Positions 47,530 through 57,542 of a DNA stretch of 64,000 nucleotides are shown in pieces. The first letter of the stretch is position 1; each line of letters opens with the position of its first letter. Made by a program: the position numbers and the translations under genes. The notes beneath the pieces are model-generated. The model did no database searches and was not told the origin of the DNA. It saw only the letters and a list, made by a program, of their open reading frames with translations. This DNA comes from Collinsella sp. An7. Lineage in GTDB: Bacteria; Actinomycetota; Coriobacteriia; Coriobacteriales; Coriobacteriaceae. The stretch is from assembly GCF_002159335.1 (NCBI RefSeq), contig NZ_NFHP01000002.1, positions 186,001 to 250,000 of the forward strand. Direction: 5' to 3'.

Positions 47530-47952
47530 GGGGGCACCCCCTGGCCGGTACGGACTGGGACTGACGCGCGTTGGGCCGGACCGCGCGGCGGGCGCGCGGC
47601 GGGCGGCGCATCTTTGCGGGACAGTATAAGCGACTTAGCGAGGTCTACGAAATGCACAGATTTGCCCGGCGGCGCGCTCGCGGGAGAAGGTGGGCCGTCT
47701 TGGATGGGTTAATTAATTGCCCGAATGCTGGCAAACTCATATTTCAGCGATTTTTGTCCAGGATCTGTACCTGCGGTTATTGTGCGTTTTCCGAGATAGT
47801 TATGGGTGTTTTCAAGTGGACAAAAATCGCAGTAATACGAGCTTCACCTTTTACGTGGAAGCCGTGAGGATGACTTTCCATGCTCACCAACAATAGTGAC
47901 TGCATGGGTATGTCTTTTAAGCATATTGTCCTTGTGTTTGGCCACACGCGCC
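47530..47952. other. 423-base A/T-richer gap upstream of topA
   Basis: The stretch 47700-47950 is much poorer in GC than the rest of the window. It holds the inverted repeat listed separately. No gene is credible. The topA promoter should lie near 47560-47700 on the minus strand; no hexamer pair stood out. Confidence 0.5.
47730..47848. repeat. 119-bp inverted repeat of the TGGnCAAAA family
   Basis: GCGATTTTTGTCCA at 47747-47760 is perfectly complementary to 47817-47830. With mismatches the arms extend to about 31 bases (24 of the first 28 match). The arm, read inward to outward, is TGGACAAAAATCGC, resembling the TGGTCAAAATCCCG arm of the 10993 element. It may be the same class of small element. 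Confidence 0.7.
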
Positions 47953-48993
47953 CTACACCGTGAGGAACACCATCGCAATTATGAGCGCAAAGCCCGCAAG
48001 ATCCGTCGGCGCAAAGAACGTGCCCAACAGAAGCGCGCTCGTGACCGTGGCCGAGATGGGCTCAACCGTGCCGATCAGGCTCGCACGCATGGAGCCGATG
48101 TCGCGCACACCCTGCATATATAAGAAGTACGCCAAAAACGATCCCACGAACGCCAACACAGTAAAGGCGCCCCACCCCATCGCGTCGAAGGCGGGCATGT
48201 TCGTCCACGGCTGGATGAACGCGCTCGACACGAGGCCCGAGATGAGCATGCCCGACCCCGTGACGATCGACGAGCCGTAGCGCCCGAGCAGCCCTGCGGG
48301 GATGATGGACATGCACGCCGCCCCCACCGCCGCAACGAGCCCGATAACAAGCCCTTCTGCGGGGATGGCGAGGTTGGCCGGGTTGCCGCCCGTGGCGATG
48401 AGATAGGTCCCGGCGAGCGCCAGCGCCACACCCGCAAGCTCGCGGCGGCGCGGGGCACGCCGGGTGCGCAGACACGCGTACACCATGATGATCACGAGCT
48501 GCAGGCACTGCAGCACCGTTGCCGTGCCGGCGTTGGTGAGGCGCACCGCCATGAGGTAGCCAAACTGGTTGAGGAGCACGCCGCCCAGGGTGAAGACGAG
48601 CAGGATCGCCAGGTCGCGTGGAGTGCGCCAGAGCTTGATGAAGCGCGCGCGGTCGAAGGCGAGGATAGGGATGAGAAAGAGCAGGCCCGAGCAGATCTGG
48701 CGCGCGCACATAAGCCAGAGCGTGTCGACCTGGTAGTTGTCGAAAAGAAAACTCGCGCAGGTGCCCGAGAAACCCCAGAACGTACCGCCCGCAAGCGTGG
48801 CCGCAACGCCCATGATGAGCTGGCGGTTCTCAGAGGCGTTGAGGCGTTCGCGGATTCCGCGGCGCTGGGCGCGGTCTGCTGCGGAAGTGCCGTAGGGAGC
48901 GGCGGACTGCACGGCGGCAACATCCTGCACAGCGCCGTTCTCCGCGGCCCCAAATCCCCCTACGGCATCCCTCTGCTCAGTTCTCTCGGTCAT
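47953..48993 (-). CDS. EamA/DMT family transporter
   Basis: A 346-residue protein with ten membrane helices in two EamA halves (first from about 58, second from about 205) and a 50-residue hydrophilic N-terminus. Family features include GGTFWGFSGTCASFLFD in helix 1, GTATVLQCLQLVIIMVYACLR between halves and RASLIGTVEPISATVTSALLLGT near the end. Members export amino acids, metabolites or drugs; the substrate cannot be told. GGGGGGATC precedes the ATG. It is a single gene with no operon partner. Confidence 0.9.
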   Translation of the reverse strand: MTERTEQRDAVGGFGAAENGAVQDVAAVQSAAPYGTSAADRAQRRGIRERLNASENRQLIMGVAATLAGGTFWGFSGTCASFLFDNYQVDTLWLMCARQICSGLLFLIPILAFDRARFIKLWRTPRDLAILLVFTLGGVLLNQFGYLMAVRLTNAGTATVLQCLQLVIIMVYACLRTRRAPRRRELAGVALALAGTYLIATGGNPANLAIPAEGLVIGLVAAVGAACMSIIPAGLLGRYGSSIVTGSGMLISGLVSSAFIQPWTNMPAFDAMGWGAFTVLAFVGSFLAYFLYMQGVRDIGSMRASLIGTVEPISATVTSALLLGTFFAPTDLAGFALIIAMVFLTV

Positions 48994-49324
48994 GATCCCC
49001 CCTTGGTCCAGGGGCCACCTTACCGCATGAACTCATCGGGTTAAAGTGAAAACGCCAACTTCCCGGACCGGGTGCAAAACTTGCTCCCGCGCGCTAAAGC
49101 GTGTGCTGGCGGTTATGTGACCGAGTCAAATGGCTCACCGCGGCTACACGTATTCGTCATCCGGCACGCTAAAGTACGTACTGGGCAGACGCGGAGACAC
49201 ACGTGCGCAGCACGCGTTCAGCATTGCGCCCGGAAGATTTGAACGGGCAATCCGGATTGCGATTCTTACGATAGCGACCCCAGACGGAAAGAAATGAGTG
49301 AGTAAGGTTTGCCGCGTTAACGGA
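48994..49324. other. 331-base gap with no recognisable feature
   Basis: Between the transporter and the small membrane protein I see no gene, RNA or clear repeat. It presumably contains the transporter's promoter near 49010-49060 and the membrane protein's end. Confidence 0.4.
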
Positions 49325-49921
49325 TTATTGCTCGTGGCCGTCGGTCGTGTTCGACGCAGCGGGCGCCGCAGCCGACCCGTCGCCCAAGCGCGGGCCGGGC
49401 GCGAGGTAGCGCGCGCAGCAGCGGGGCACGGCCCAGATGGCGATACCGATCCAAACGACACTGGTGATGATGTTGGTGAGGTCCAAATCGGAGAAATCCG
49501 TCAGCTCGAGGACAATCGTCACAACGTTGGGAATGAACCCTACTAGTCCGACAAGCCCTGCGTAGAGCAGAAACGCATCTCGCTTACTCCAGTGATTCTG
49601 CTCGACACAGAACTCACCAGGAAAGGCCCGAGCAAAGTAGTCGCGCTTGATGGCCTTGTATGCACTCGAGAGGATAATGAGCGTCACAATCAGAAACACA
49701 ACGTCGATCAACGCGATCCAAATGTAAAAGTAGAATGACTGGACAACATCGAGCTGGAACGGACGATAGCCAAGAACAATCATCACCCGGAGTACGATAA
49801 GCGCCACCACAAGCACAACGTTGGCCACCACCGTATACACCGCATAGCGCTTGAAGGCGCGTCTGGCCTTCTCCCCCATGACCTGCCACGACGCCTTGAG
49901 CTGATTGACGATGCCCTCCAT
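49325..49921 (-). CDS. membrane protein of unknown function, four helices
   Basis: A 198-residue protein. After an amphipathic N-terminus (MEGIVNQLKASWQVMGEKAR) it has four hydrophobic segments (about 27-50, 63-85, 115-138 and 143-165) and a C-terminal Ala/Gly-rich polar tail with paired cysteines before it (PRCCARYLAPG). Aromatic-rich FYFYIWIALIDVVFLIVTLI marks helix 2. No family recognised. AAGGAACGATC precedes the ATG at 49921. Base use is somewhat less GC-biased than neighbours (more T and A at third positions), so recent acquisition is possible. Confidence 0.6.
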   Translation of the reverse strand: MEGIVNQLKASWQVMGEKARRAFKRYAVYTVVANVVLVVALIVLRVMIVLGYRPFQLDVVQSFYFYIWIALIDVVFLIVTLIILSSAYKAIKRDYFARAFPGEFCVEQNHWSKRDAFLLYAGLVGLVGFIPNVVTIVLELTDFSDLDLTNIITSVVWIGIAIWAVPRCCARYLAPGPRLGDGSAAAPAASNTTDGHEQ

Positions 49922-50188
49922 GATCGTTCCTTCCCCCGAGGCCAATCGTATGGTAGCTATACCCCCCCTAGGGCCTAAGTTGAGCGGCGTACAAGCCATT
50001 TCGCCAAGCGGCGCAAACAATTTGTTGATGGTCGCCCGAGCGGCAACGCGGTTGCGCTGCGTTTGCGGCGCCCGCCGGCGCGCGCCCGCGCGCAGACCGC
50101 CCGCCTCGCAACATCCGTCCGCACGGCGCGGCATACCGCCTGATGGGTATAAGCAACCTCGTTCCACCATCTGATGTTAAGGAGCGCC

Positions 50189-53100
50189 ATGTCCGCCACT
50201 ACCCCGTCCACCGCAGAAACCGCCGCCCCCGCCACGAGGGCCGCCGAGAGCGCCGCGCCCGACTCCCCCGAGGGAGCCTCCCCCAAGGGAGCCGCCACCG
50301 CGGGCGAAACCGCACCCGCCGCCTCCCCCGCCCGCGTGAGCGCGGCCACGCTGCTCGCCCCGGGCGCCGAGGTCTCGGGCTTTACCGTCACCCGCACCGA
50401 GACCATCCCCGAGCTCGACGCCGACGCCTACGTGCTCAGCCACACCGCATCAGGCGCGCGCCTCCTCTACCTCGCCTGCGACGATGAGAACAAGGCCTTC
50501 GCCATCGCCTTTAAGACCCCGCCGGCAGACGACACGGGCGTCTTCCACATCCTCGAGCACTCCGTCCTCTGCGGCAGCGCCAAATTCCCCGTCAAGGAGC
50601 CCTTCGTCGACCTCATCAAGAGCTCGATGCAGACCTTCCTCAACGCCATGACCTACCCCGATAAAACCGTCTACCCGGTGGCCTCCACCAACGAGCAGGA
50701 CCTCTTGAACCTCATGGACGTCTACCTCGACGCCGTGCTCAACCCCGCCATCTACACCAAGCCCACCATCTTTGAGCAGGAGGGCTGGCACGAGGAGGTT
50801 GAGCGCGACGCCACGGGCACGCCCCGCCGGCGCGTGAACGGCGTGGTCTACAACGAGATGAAGGGTGCGCTCGCCGACCCCATGGACGTGCTCGACAACG
50901 CCGTCAACCGGGCGCTCTTTCCCGACACGGCCTATGCGCACGAGTCGGGCGGCAACCCGGCGGCGATCCCGAGCCTCACCTACGAGGGCTTTCTCGATAC
51001 GCACGCGCGCCACTACAACCTCGCCAACAGCTACATCGTGCTCTACGGAGATTTTGCCGACGTGCGCCGCGAGCTCGCCTTTATGGATGAGCGCTATCTG
51101 AGCGACGGCGCCCGCGCGGCCGAGGACGCCTGGCGCGCGGCGGCCGGACTCGACCCCCAGCACGTGGGCGCGCCCAACCCGCTCAAGCACCAAGACCCCG
51201 TTGTCTGCGACCACCTGCGCGTGGAGATGGAGACCACCCCCGACAACGCCCTCGTGGGCGCGGCCTACGTGCTGGGCGAGGCGGCGGACACCTTCCGCAC
51301 CGTGGCGGCCGACGTGCTCTTTGACGCCCTCCTGGGCTCCAACGAGGCGCCCGTCAAGCGCGCGATCCTCGAGGCGGGCATCGGCGGAAACGTGCTCTCC
51401 TACACCTCGTCCGCGTGTCTGCAACCCTACGAGCTCATCATGCTACAGGGCGCCAAGCCCGAGATGGCGCGCACGTTTGCGCAAGTCATTGAGGATACCT
51501 GCCGCGAGCTGGTGGAACAGGGCGTCCCGCGCGACCGCCTGGAGGCCGTGATCTCGAGCAACGAGTACACCCTGCGCCAGCGCGACTACGGCACGGCCGA
51601 CGGCGTGGTGCTCGCCTGCGATGCGCTCTCGACCTGGCTCTACGCCGAGGACACGCCCGAGACGCACGCCGCCACCGCCGCGCTGGAGTACGCCGACATC
51701 TACGCGCGCCTGCGCCGCGAGCTTGAGGGCGACTTCTTTGAGAACCTGCTGCGCGAGCTCGTGCTGGAGAGCAGCCACCGCGCGCTCGTGGAGCTTGTGC
51801 CAGTGGAGGGCGAGGCCGGAGCGGAAGCCGCGGCGGATGGCGCGGCCCCGGCGGACGCAGCCGCCGGCGAGCCCCTCACGCCGGAGGAGGCGGCACGCAT
51901 CGAGGAGCGCGTGGCCGAGCTCCGTGCGGCACAGGAGGCTGAGGACACGCCCGAGGCCAAGGCGACGCTCCCCCGCCTCACGGTGGCCGATATCGGAGCA
52001 GCGCGCCCCGAGCCGCCGCTCGCGCTCGACCGCAACGCCCCCATCCCCTGCCTGGTGCACCCGCTCCCCACGCACGCGCTCGCCTACGCACTCACTTACT
52101 TTGACCTCACCCACGTGAGCTACGCCGAGCTCCCCTACGTCAAGGTCCTCTGCCGCCTGCTGCAGCAGCTCCCCACCGCGCGGCACACGGCCGCCGAGCT
52201 CGACAGCTACATCACCGGCAACCTCGGCTTTCTCTCGTTTGGCACCGAGGTCTTTCAGCAGGCCAACTGGCGGCTCGCCCGCCCCGTACTCTGCGTGGCG
52301 GCCGGCGCCCTCTCCGAGAAGATCGACGCACTGGCGAGCATCCCGCACGAGGTATGGTCGGAGACCCTCTTTGAGGACACCGAGCGCATGCGCGACGTGC
52401 TCGTGCAGCTCAAAATCGGCATGGAGCAGGCATTTCTGACCTCGGGCCACCAGGCGGCGCTTGCGCGCTCGCTCAGCTACGTGTCGCCCGCCGCGGTGGT
52501 TGCCGAGCAGCTCGGCGGCGTGGACTTCTACCGCTTCTTGACCGAGCTCGTGGAGCACTTTGACGAGCGGGCAGAGGACCTCTGCGAGAAGCTCCACGAG
52601 CTCTCGGGGCGCATCTTTACCTCAACGGGGACGGTGGCGAGCTTTACCGGCTCCGCCGAGGACTACAGTCGCTACTGGGCGGCGGCCGGCCCGCTCGGAC
52701 TCGAGCCGCGCACCGCGCCCGCCAAGGAGCTCTACGTGCCCGCGCCCGAGCCCAAGCGCGAGGCCTTCGTAATCCCGAGCGACGTGTGCTACGCCGCGCA
52801 GGCAACCGACCCGCGCGCACTCGACATTGCCACCGACGGGCGCTGGGGCGTGGCCGCCGGTGCGCTCTCGTACGACTACCTCTGGAACGAGATCCGCGTT
52901 AAGGGCGGCGCCTACGGGTGCGGCTTCCGCGCGGCCGTCGACCGGCAGCTCGCCTTCTACACCTACCGCGACCCTGCCATCGACCCCTCGCTCGAGCGCA
53001 TCGCCCGCGCCGGCGCCTGGCTCAGCTCGTTTGAGCCCGACCAGCCGACCTTTGAGGGTTTCTTGGTGGCAAGCGTGGCGTCGCACGACGCACCCGTTAA

Positions 53101-53329
53101 GCCCTACGCGCAGACCAAGCGCCGCAACGCCGAGTACTTTGCGGGGCGCGAGCCAGGCTTCCGCGACCAGGTGCGCGCCGAGATGCTCGCCTGTACCCCC
53201 GCCGACCTGCGCTCTCTTGGTGAGGACGTAACGCGCGTAGCCGCCGAGGCGCCCATTTGCGTCTTTGGCGGGCGCGCGATCATCGAGGCGAGCCAGCGCG
53301 ACTGGAACATCGTGGACCTTATGGGCTAA
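50189..53329 (+). CDS. M16C-family zinc metallopeptidase (PreP-like)
   Basis: A 1046-residue inverzincin. The inverted zinc motif HxxEH is in FHILEHSVLCGSAKFPVKEP (His120, Glu123, His124), and the M16C middle and C-terminal barrel halves follow (FDALLGSNEAPVKRAILEAG; KGGAYGCGFRA near the end). The first 60 residues are an Ala/Pro/Thr low-complexity stretch without a signal peptide, so the enzyme is probably cytoplasmic and degrades peptides. A second low-complexity insert lies near 545-580. TTAAGGAGC precedes the ATG. It is followed by the perfect palindrome at 53358. Confidence 0.92.
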   Translation: MSATTPSTAETAAPATRAAESAAPDSPEGASPKGAATAGETAPAASPARVSAATLLAPGAEVSGFTVTRTETIPELDADAYVLSHTASGARLLYLACDDENKAFAIAFKTPPADDTGVFHILEHSVLCGSAKFPVKEPFVDLIKSSMQTFLNAMTYPDKTVYPVASTNEQDLLNLMDVYLDAVLNPAIYTKPTIFEQEGWHEEVERDATGTPRRRVNGVVYNEMKGALADPMDVLDNAVNRALFPDTAYAHESGGNPAAIPSLTYEGFLDTHARHYNLANSYIVLYGDFADVRRELAFMDERYLSDGARAAEDAWRAAAGLDPQHVGAPNPLKHQDPVVCDHLRVEMETTPDNALVGAAYVLGEAADTFRTVAADVLFDALLGSNEAPVKRAILEAGIGGNVLSYTSSACLQPYELIMLQGAKPEMARTFAQVIEDTCRELVEQGVPRDRLEAVISSNEYTLRQRDYGTADGVVLACDALSTWLYAEDTPETHAATAALEYADIYARLRRELEGDFFENLLRELVLESSHRALVELVPVEGEAGAEAAADGAAPADAAAGEPLTPEEAARIEERVAELRAAQEAEDTPEAKATLPRLTVADIGAARPEPPLALDRNAPIPCLVHPLPTHALAYALTYFDLTHVSYAELPYVKVLCRLLQQLPTARHTAAELDSYITGNLGFLSFGTEVFQQANWRLARPVLCVAAGALSEKIDALASIPHEVWSETLFEDTERMRDVLVQLKIGMEQAFLTSGHQAALARSLSYVSPAAVVAEQLGGVDFYRFLTELVEHFDERAEDLCEKLHELSGRIFTSTGTVASFTGSAEDYSRYWAAAGPLGLEPRTAPAKELYVPAPEPKREAFVIPSDVCYAAQATDPRALDIATDGRWGVAAGALSYDYLWNEIRVKGGAYGCGFRAAVDRQLAFYTYRDPAIDPSLERIARAGAWLSSFEPDQPTFEGFLVASVASHDAPVKPYAQTKRRNAEYFAGREPGFRDQVRAEMLACTPADLRSLGEDVTRVAAEAPICVFGGRAIIEASQRDWNIVDLMG

Positions 53330-53357
53330 TGAGGCCGCCGGCGGTGCCGCCGCCGCA

Positions 53358-53413
53358 TGACAATGGGGACAGGTTGTTTTGTCACGTGACAAAACAACCT
53401 GTCCCCATTGTCA
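53358..53413. repeat. perfect 56-bp palindrome of the GGGGACAGGTT family, copy 5
   Basis: Two 28-base arms (53358-53385 and 53386-53413) are perfectly complementary, with the central TGTCACGTGACA. The end TGACA recurs at the centre. It lies between the convergent ends of the M16C peptidase and metA genes. Confidence 0.92.
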
Positions 53414-53414
53414 C

Positions 53415-53475
53415 AACTGGTAATCGCAAATGACCAGTTTTGGCGTAACTGGTAACTTTTGGTGACCAGTTTGGC
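53415..53475. repeat. two tandem 32-bp hairpin units between the M16C gene and metA
   Basis: AACTGGT at 53415 and 53447 pairs with ACCAGTT at 53433 and 53465. The two units share the phrase ACCAGTTTTGGCG/ACCAGTTTGGCG. They start two bases after the palindrome and end 10 bases before the metA stop. Either hairpin could act as a bidirectional terminator. Confidence 0.65.
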
Positions 53476-53484
53476 GCCGCGTAC

Positions 53485-54447
53485 TTAGGCATGCGGGCGA
53501 GCAATCGGGGAGTGCGACGGGGTGCTTGAGGAGCCCACGGTCCGGATGTCGTAGGGGGTCGTCTGGTAGACGTAGTAGTTGAGCCAGTTGGTATAGATGA
53601 GCTGCGCCTGCGCGCGCCAGGTGTTGAGCGGCGGGCGCGCCGGGTCGTCGTCCGGGAAGTAATGCGCCGGCACCTGGGGGTTCAGGCCGCGCGCCACGTC
53701 GCGCTCGTACTCGAGGGCGAGCGTGTCGGTGTCGTACTCGGGGTGGCCGAAGATAAAGAACCGGCGGCTGTCTGTCGACTTGACGATATAGAGCCCCACC
53801 TCGTCCGATGCCGCGATGACCTCGAGCTCGGGCACGCGGGCCACGTCCTCGGCGCGGACCTCGGTGTTGCGCGAGTGAACGGCATAGAACCGGTCGTCGA
53901 GCCCGCGCACCAGAGGCGAGCTCGGCTTGACGAGCCGGTGCTCAAAGACCCCCGACGCCTTGTGCGGTAGCGGATGCTTGTTGATGCCGTAGTGGAAGTA
54001 GAGCCCCGCCTGCGCGCCCCAGCAGATGTGGAGCGTAGAGTGCACGTGGGTGGTGGACCAGCTCATGATGCGGCAGAGCTCGTCCCAGTAATCGACCTCC
54101 TCAAAGGGCATCTCCTCCACCGGCGCGCCCGTGATGATGAGCCCATCGAAGCGCTCGTGGGCGATCTCGTCAAAGGTGCGGTAGAAAGTCTCGAGGTGGC
54201 TCGCCGAGACATGCGCCGCCTCGTGGCTCGCCGTGCGCAGCAGCTCGACCTCGATCTGCAGAGGCGTGTTGGAGAGCTTGCGCATGATCTGCGTCTCGGT
54301 GGCGATCTTGGTGGGCATGAGGTTCAGGATGAGCACGCGCAGCGGACGAATGTCCTGGTGGATGGCGCGATACTCGGTCATAACGAAGATGTTCTCGGCC
54401 TCGAGCGCCGCGGTGGCAGGCAGAGCGTCGGGGATGCGGATGGGCAT
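53485..54447 (-). CDS. metA: homoserine O-acetyltransferase (MetA type)
   Basis: A 320-residue MetA-family acyltransferase that activates homoserine for methionine synthesis. Family phrases are [19 protein letters not shown], the nucleophile Cys142 in [16 protein letters not shown] and [10 protein letters not shown] (catalytic His/Glu). Residue 111 is Glu (ITGAPVE); in characterised MetA proteins Glu111 gives acetyl-CoA use and Gly111 succinyl-CoA, so acetylation is predicted. It ends with a Ser/Pro/His tail. It starts three bases after the oxidoreductase gene stops, so both are in one transcript. Confidence 0.94.
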   Translation of the reverse strand: MPIRIPDALPATAALEAENIFVMTEYRAIHQDIRPLRVLILNLMPTKIATETQIMRKLSNTPLQIEVELLRTASHEAAHVSASHLETFYRTFDEIAHERFDGLIITGAPVEEMPFEEVDYWDELCRIMSWSTTHVHSTLHICWGAQAGLYFHYGINKHPLPHKASGVFEHRLVKPSSPLVRGLDDRFYAVHSRNTEVRAEDVARVPELEVIAASDEVGLYIVKSTDSRRFFIFGHPEYDTDTLALEYERDVARGLNPQVPAHYFPDDDPARPPLNTWRAQAQLIYTNWLNYYVYQTTPYDIRTVGSSSTPSHSPIARPHA

Positions 54448-54449
54448 CG

Positions 54450-55658
54450 CTACTCCCCCTCCGGGGCGGGCGCGATTGCAGGGGCGGCGGCCCCGGCGGA
54501 ACCGGCGGCTGCCTCCGCGGGCGCGAGCGCATCCCGCCCCGTTGCCCCCGCAACCGGAACCCCTGCCTCGCTCGCCAGCTCGGCCTCCTCGGGGTAGTAG
54601 ATGCCCCAGTCGTAGCGCAGGCGGGTCATAACGTCCATCACATCGGCCGCGATATCGATGAGCCCGGCCGCACGCTCGTCGCCCGCTACCGCGCGCTCGA
54701 GGTCGGCCACCTCGTAGGCGAGGGCATAGCCCTCCTCGCCCGCCTCGACGATCTCGCGGTGACCGTCCTCCGTCCAGGTGATGACGGCGCGGTCGGCACG
54801 CGGGTAGGCCTCGACCTCGATGTAGCAGCGGTCAAACGAGAGCATGGCGCGCTTGGGCTGTTTGGCGTGGAGCGAGAGCGAGAAGACGCCCAGCTGGCCC
54901 TCGGCGTTGCGCGTTACAAAGCCGCTCGTCTCGTCCACCCCCGTCACCGCGCGGTTGGCGAGCGAGACAGCCTCAGTAGGCGCGCTCGCCATAAAGAGCC
55001 GAGCGATGCTGAGCGCATAAACCCCGATGTCGAGCATGGCACCGCCCGCAAGATGCGGGTTGTAGAACCGGTTGGAGAGGTCGCCGTACTCCTTGTAGCT
55101 GCCAAAGTTTACCTGGGCAAGTACAAGCGGGCCAAACTCACCGGCATCTGCCCGACGGCGGAGCTCACGAAAAAGCGGCATGTGGAGGATCGTCGTGGCA
55201 TCCATGAGCTGCACGCCATGCGCGGCGGCGATGCTGCGCGCCTCGGCGAGCTCGGCGGTGTTGAGCGTGATGGACTTCTCGCAGAGCACATGCTTACCCG
55301 CGGCGAGCGCACCGCGCAAGAAGGTGATGTGCGTGTTGTGCGGCGTGGTGATGTAGATGGCATCAATGGAGGGGTCGGCGTAGAGTTCCTCAAAGGTGTC
55401 GTAGACCCGCTCCACGCCCCAGCGCTCGGCAAAAGCGAGCGCCTTGGCGGGAGTGCGGTTGGCCACGCCCGCGAGCCGCCTACCAGCGAGCTCCATGACC
55501 TGCGCCATCTGGTTGGCGATGACCCCGCAGCCGATGACCGCCCATCTGAGCTGGGGCGCCGTAAAGATGTTCGACGGGAAGGGACGGTCTTGGACGGCAG
55601 CGTACGCCGCGTCGGACGCGGCGGCAGAATCGAGCGTGGTGGACAAACGCATTGACAT
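54450..55658 (-). CDS. Gfo/Idh/MocA family oxidoreductase
   Basis: A 402-residue NAD(P)-dependent sugar-type dehydrogenase. The Rossmann loop is [14 protein letters not shown] near 38-52, the second motif is [13 protein letters not shown] (Lys of the EKP motif kept, Pro replaced by Ser), and the C-terminal alpha/beta domain follows ([17 protein letters not shown]). An N-terminal extension of about 35 residues and a C-terminal Ala/Pro-rich tail lie outside the family core. GAGGAGC precedes the ATG. The substrate is unknown. It is directly upstream of metA. Confidence 0.88.
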   Translation of the reverse strand: MSMRLSTTLDSAAASDAAYAAVQDRPFPSNIFTAPQLRWAVIGCGVIANQMAQVMELAGRRLAGVANRTPAKALAFAERWGVERVYDTFEELYADPSIDAIYITTPHNTHITFLRGALAAGKHVLCEKSITLNTAELAEARSIAAAHGVQLMDATTILHMPLFRELRRRADAGEFGPLVLAQVNFGSYKEYGDLSNRFYNPHLAGGAMLDIGVYALSIARLFMASAPTEAVSLANRAVTGVDETSGFVTRNAEGQLGVFSLSLHAKQPKRAMLSFDRCYIEVEAYPRADRAVITWTEDGHREIVEAGEEGYALAYEVADLERAVAGDERAAGLIDIAADVMDVMTRLRYDWGIYYPEEAELASEAGVPVAGATGRDALAPAEAAAGSAGAAAPAIAPAPEGE

Positions 55659-55855
55659 AGCAGCTCCTCACCGAGGGTGCGCGGGACTGCGCACAGGTGA
55701 GACTCATTATAGCCGCGCCGCGCGGGGAGGCGGGGCGGGCGGAGAGGGTGCTGCCGGCAGGAGGCGCCGAGCGGGGGCGACGGTCACCGGCAACGGATTC
55801 GGCACCGCCGCCTACAAGGCACCCGGGCGCCCGCGACGGAGCGCCGCCAACCCCT

Positions 55856-57523
55856 CTACGCCGGCAGCGTGATAATGAAGACCGTACGCTCGGGGGTAGA
55901 CTCGCACGCAATGGTGCCGCCGTGGGCCGAAACGATCTCTTTGGCGATGGCAAGGCCCAGACCTGCACCGCCGCGGTTGGTTGCGCGAGCGGCATCCAGG
56001 CGGTAGAACTTTTCAAAAATCACCTTGAGCTTGGGCGAGGGGATGGGGTCGCCCTGGTCCTCGAAGCGAATCTCCACCGGCGCGGCAACGGGTGTGGCTG
56101 CAGTGGCGCCCTCCACCCCAGTCGCTGGCGCCGCCGCGCGTTCCGCACCGGCCGGCCCCAGCCGGCGGGCGGTTACGCGGATGGTCGTTCCCTCGTAACT
56201 GTAGGCAATCGCGTTCTTCATCACGTTGTTGAACACGCGCGCCATCTTGTCGCCGTCGACGAGCACCACGAGCCCCTCGGGCACATCGATCTCGGCCGTC
56301 TTGTGCTGTGCCGCGAGCGTGGGATAGAACTCATCGGCCACCTGCGCGAGCATAAGGTTGAGGTCAACGTAGCCGCGCGTGAGTACGATATCATGAAAAT
56401 CAAAGCGCGTGATGTCAAAGAACTCCTCGATGAGCTCGTCGAGCCGGTGCGCCTTCTCGAGCGCCACCCCCGTAAAGCGCGCCCGCTGCTCGGCCGGCAG
56501 GTCGGGCGCCTCCTCCAAAAGCGACAGGTACCCCACCACGCTCGCGAGCGGGGTCTTGAGGTCGTGCGCGAGGTAGGTTACGAGATCGTCCTTGCGGCCC
56601 GCCTCGTCGCGCAGGGCCTGCTCGGCGCGACGCTCGCGCTCGCGCACCCGGGCGAGCGCGCTCTCCACCTCGAGGAAGGTGCCGTCGAGCCCACGCCAGT
56701 CGTCGGGCCGCTCGATCAGCCGCTCCTCCAGATGCTCCGCGATCGTGTGGTCGGCCTCCTCCTGCCCGCGCTCAAACCCAAAGCGGTACATCGAGCGGCC
56801 GGCAAAAAACGCCCCGCACACGGCCACTGCCAGCAAAAAGCCGCAAAACATAAAGAGGTGATCGAGCCCAAAGACGATCGGCATATCGACGCTCTCGCTC
56901 ACGAGAAAGCCGATAAAGATGACGGTGAGCCAGGCCGCGCCGCCCATTACCACGCAACGACGGGCCGAGGGGAAGCGGTCGATGGCGAGGTAGCCCACAA
57001 AGAGCAGCACCACAAAGAGCAGCAGGCTATCGAGCCCCACAACCACAAAGAGCAGCACAAAGAGCATCGAGATGGCGAGCGCCCGGTTGTCGAGAAGCCT
57101 GTCAAGACGATGGACGAGCTCCTCGTTGGGGTCGGTGGGCGGCATGTCGGCAAGAACCGTGCTGGGGTCGACCTCGGGCATGGTGCCCTCAGCTAAGGGC
57201 GCGGTACCGGGGGTGCCAGTGGCAGACGCGCCGGTGGCAATGCGGGCAGGCTCATCGGCATCCCAAAACGGCGTGGGCGGTTGGACGTGGGGGGCGCCTT
57301 GGCCGTACGCGGGGTCGCCCTGCTGGACCTCGCCGACCTGGGGCCGCGCGCCCTTGCCGACGGCGGATGCTGAAGCAGACCCCGAAGCCGCATCATCACT
57401 CTGCTCATCCAACCCGCCACCAACGGCGGAGCCCGCTGAGCTTGCCGGTGCCACAGGCGCCCCGGTTACCGGGTGCACCGGCGCGTGCGCCGCGCCGCGC
57501 CCCTTCCAGTCCCTTAACGCCAT
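55856..57523 (-). CDS. VanS-type sensor histidine kinase
   Basis: A 555-residue kinase. It opens with a 140-residue Pro/Ala/Gly/Ser-rich cytoplasmic stretch, then four close membrane helices (about 148-243) with short loops, a coiled-coil linker and the DHp domain with His320 in YLAHDLKTPLASVVGYLSLL, the N box NNVMKNAIAYS and G boxes GDPIPSPKLKVIFEKFYR and GGAGLGLAIAKEIV. The lack of an extracellular domain suggests it senses the membrane or cell wall. GAGGAGG precedes the ATG. It starts 19 bases after the response regulator gene ends. Confidence 0.92.
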   Translation of the reverse strand: MALRDWKGRGAAHAPVHPVTGAPVAPASSAGSAVGGGLDEQSDDAASGSASASAVGKGARPQVGEVQQGDPAYGQGAPHVQPPTPFWDADEPARIATGASATGTPGTAPLAEGTMPEVDPSTVLADMPPTDPNEELVHRLDRLLDNRALAISMLFVLLFVVVGLDSLLLFVVLLFVGYLAIDRFPSARRCVVMGGAAWLTVIFIGFLVSESVDMPIVFGLDHLFMFCGFLLAVAVCGAFFAGRSMYRFGFERGQEEADHTIAEHLEERLIERPDDWRGLDGTFLEVESALARVRERERRAEQALRDEAGRKDDLVTYLAHDLKTPLASVVGYLSLLEEAPDLPAEQRARFTGVALEKAHRLDELIEEFFDITRFDFHDIVLTRGYVDLNLMLAQVADEFYPTLAAQHKTAEIDVPEGLVVLVDGDKMARVFNNVMKNAIAYSYEGTTIRVTARRLGPAGAERAAAPATGVEGATAATPVAAPVEIRFEDQGDPIPSPKLKVIFEKFYRLDAARATNRGGAGLGLAIAKEIVSAHGGTIACESTPERTVFIITLPA

Positions 57524-57542
57524 GCCGGCCTCCTCTACCGCC

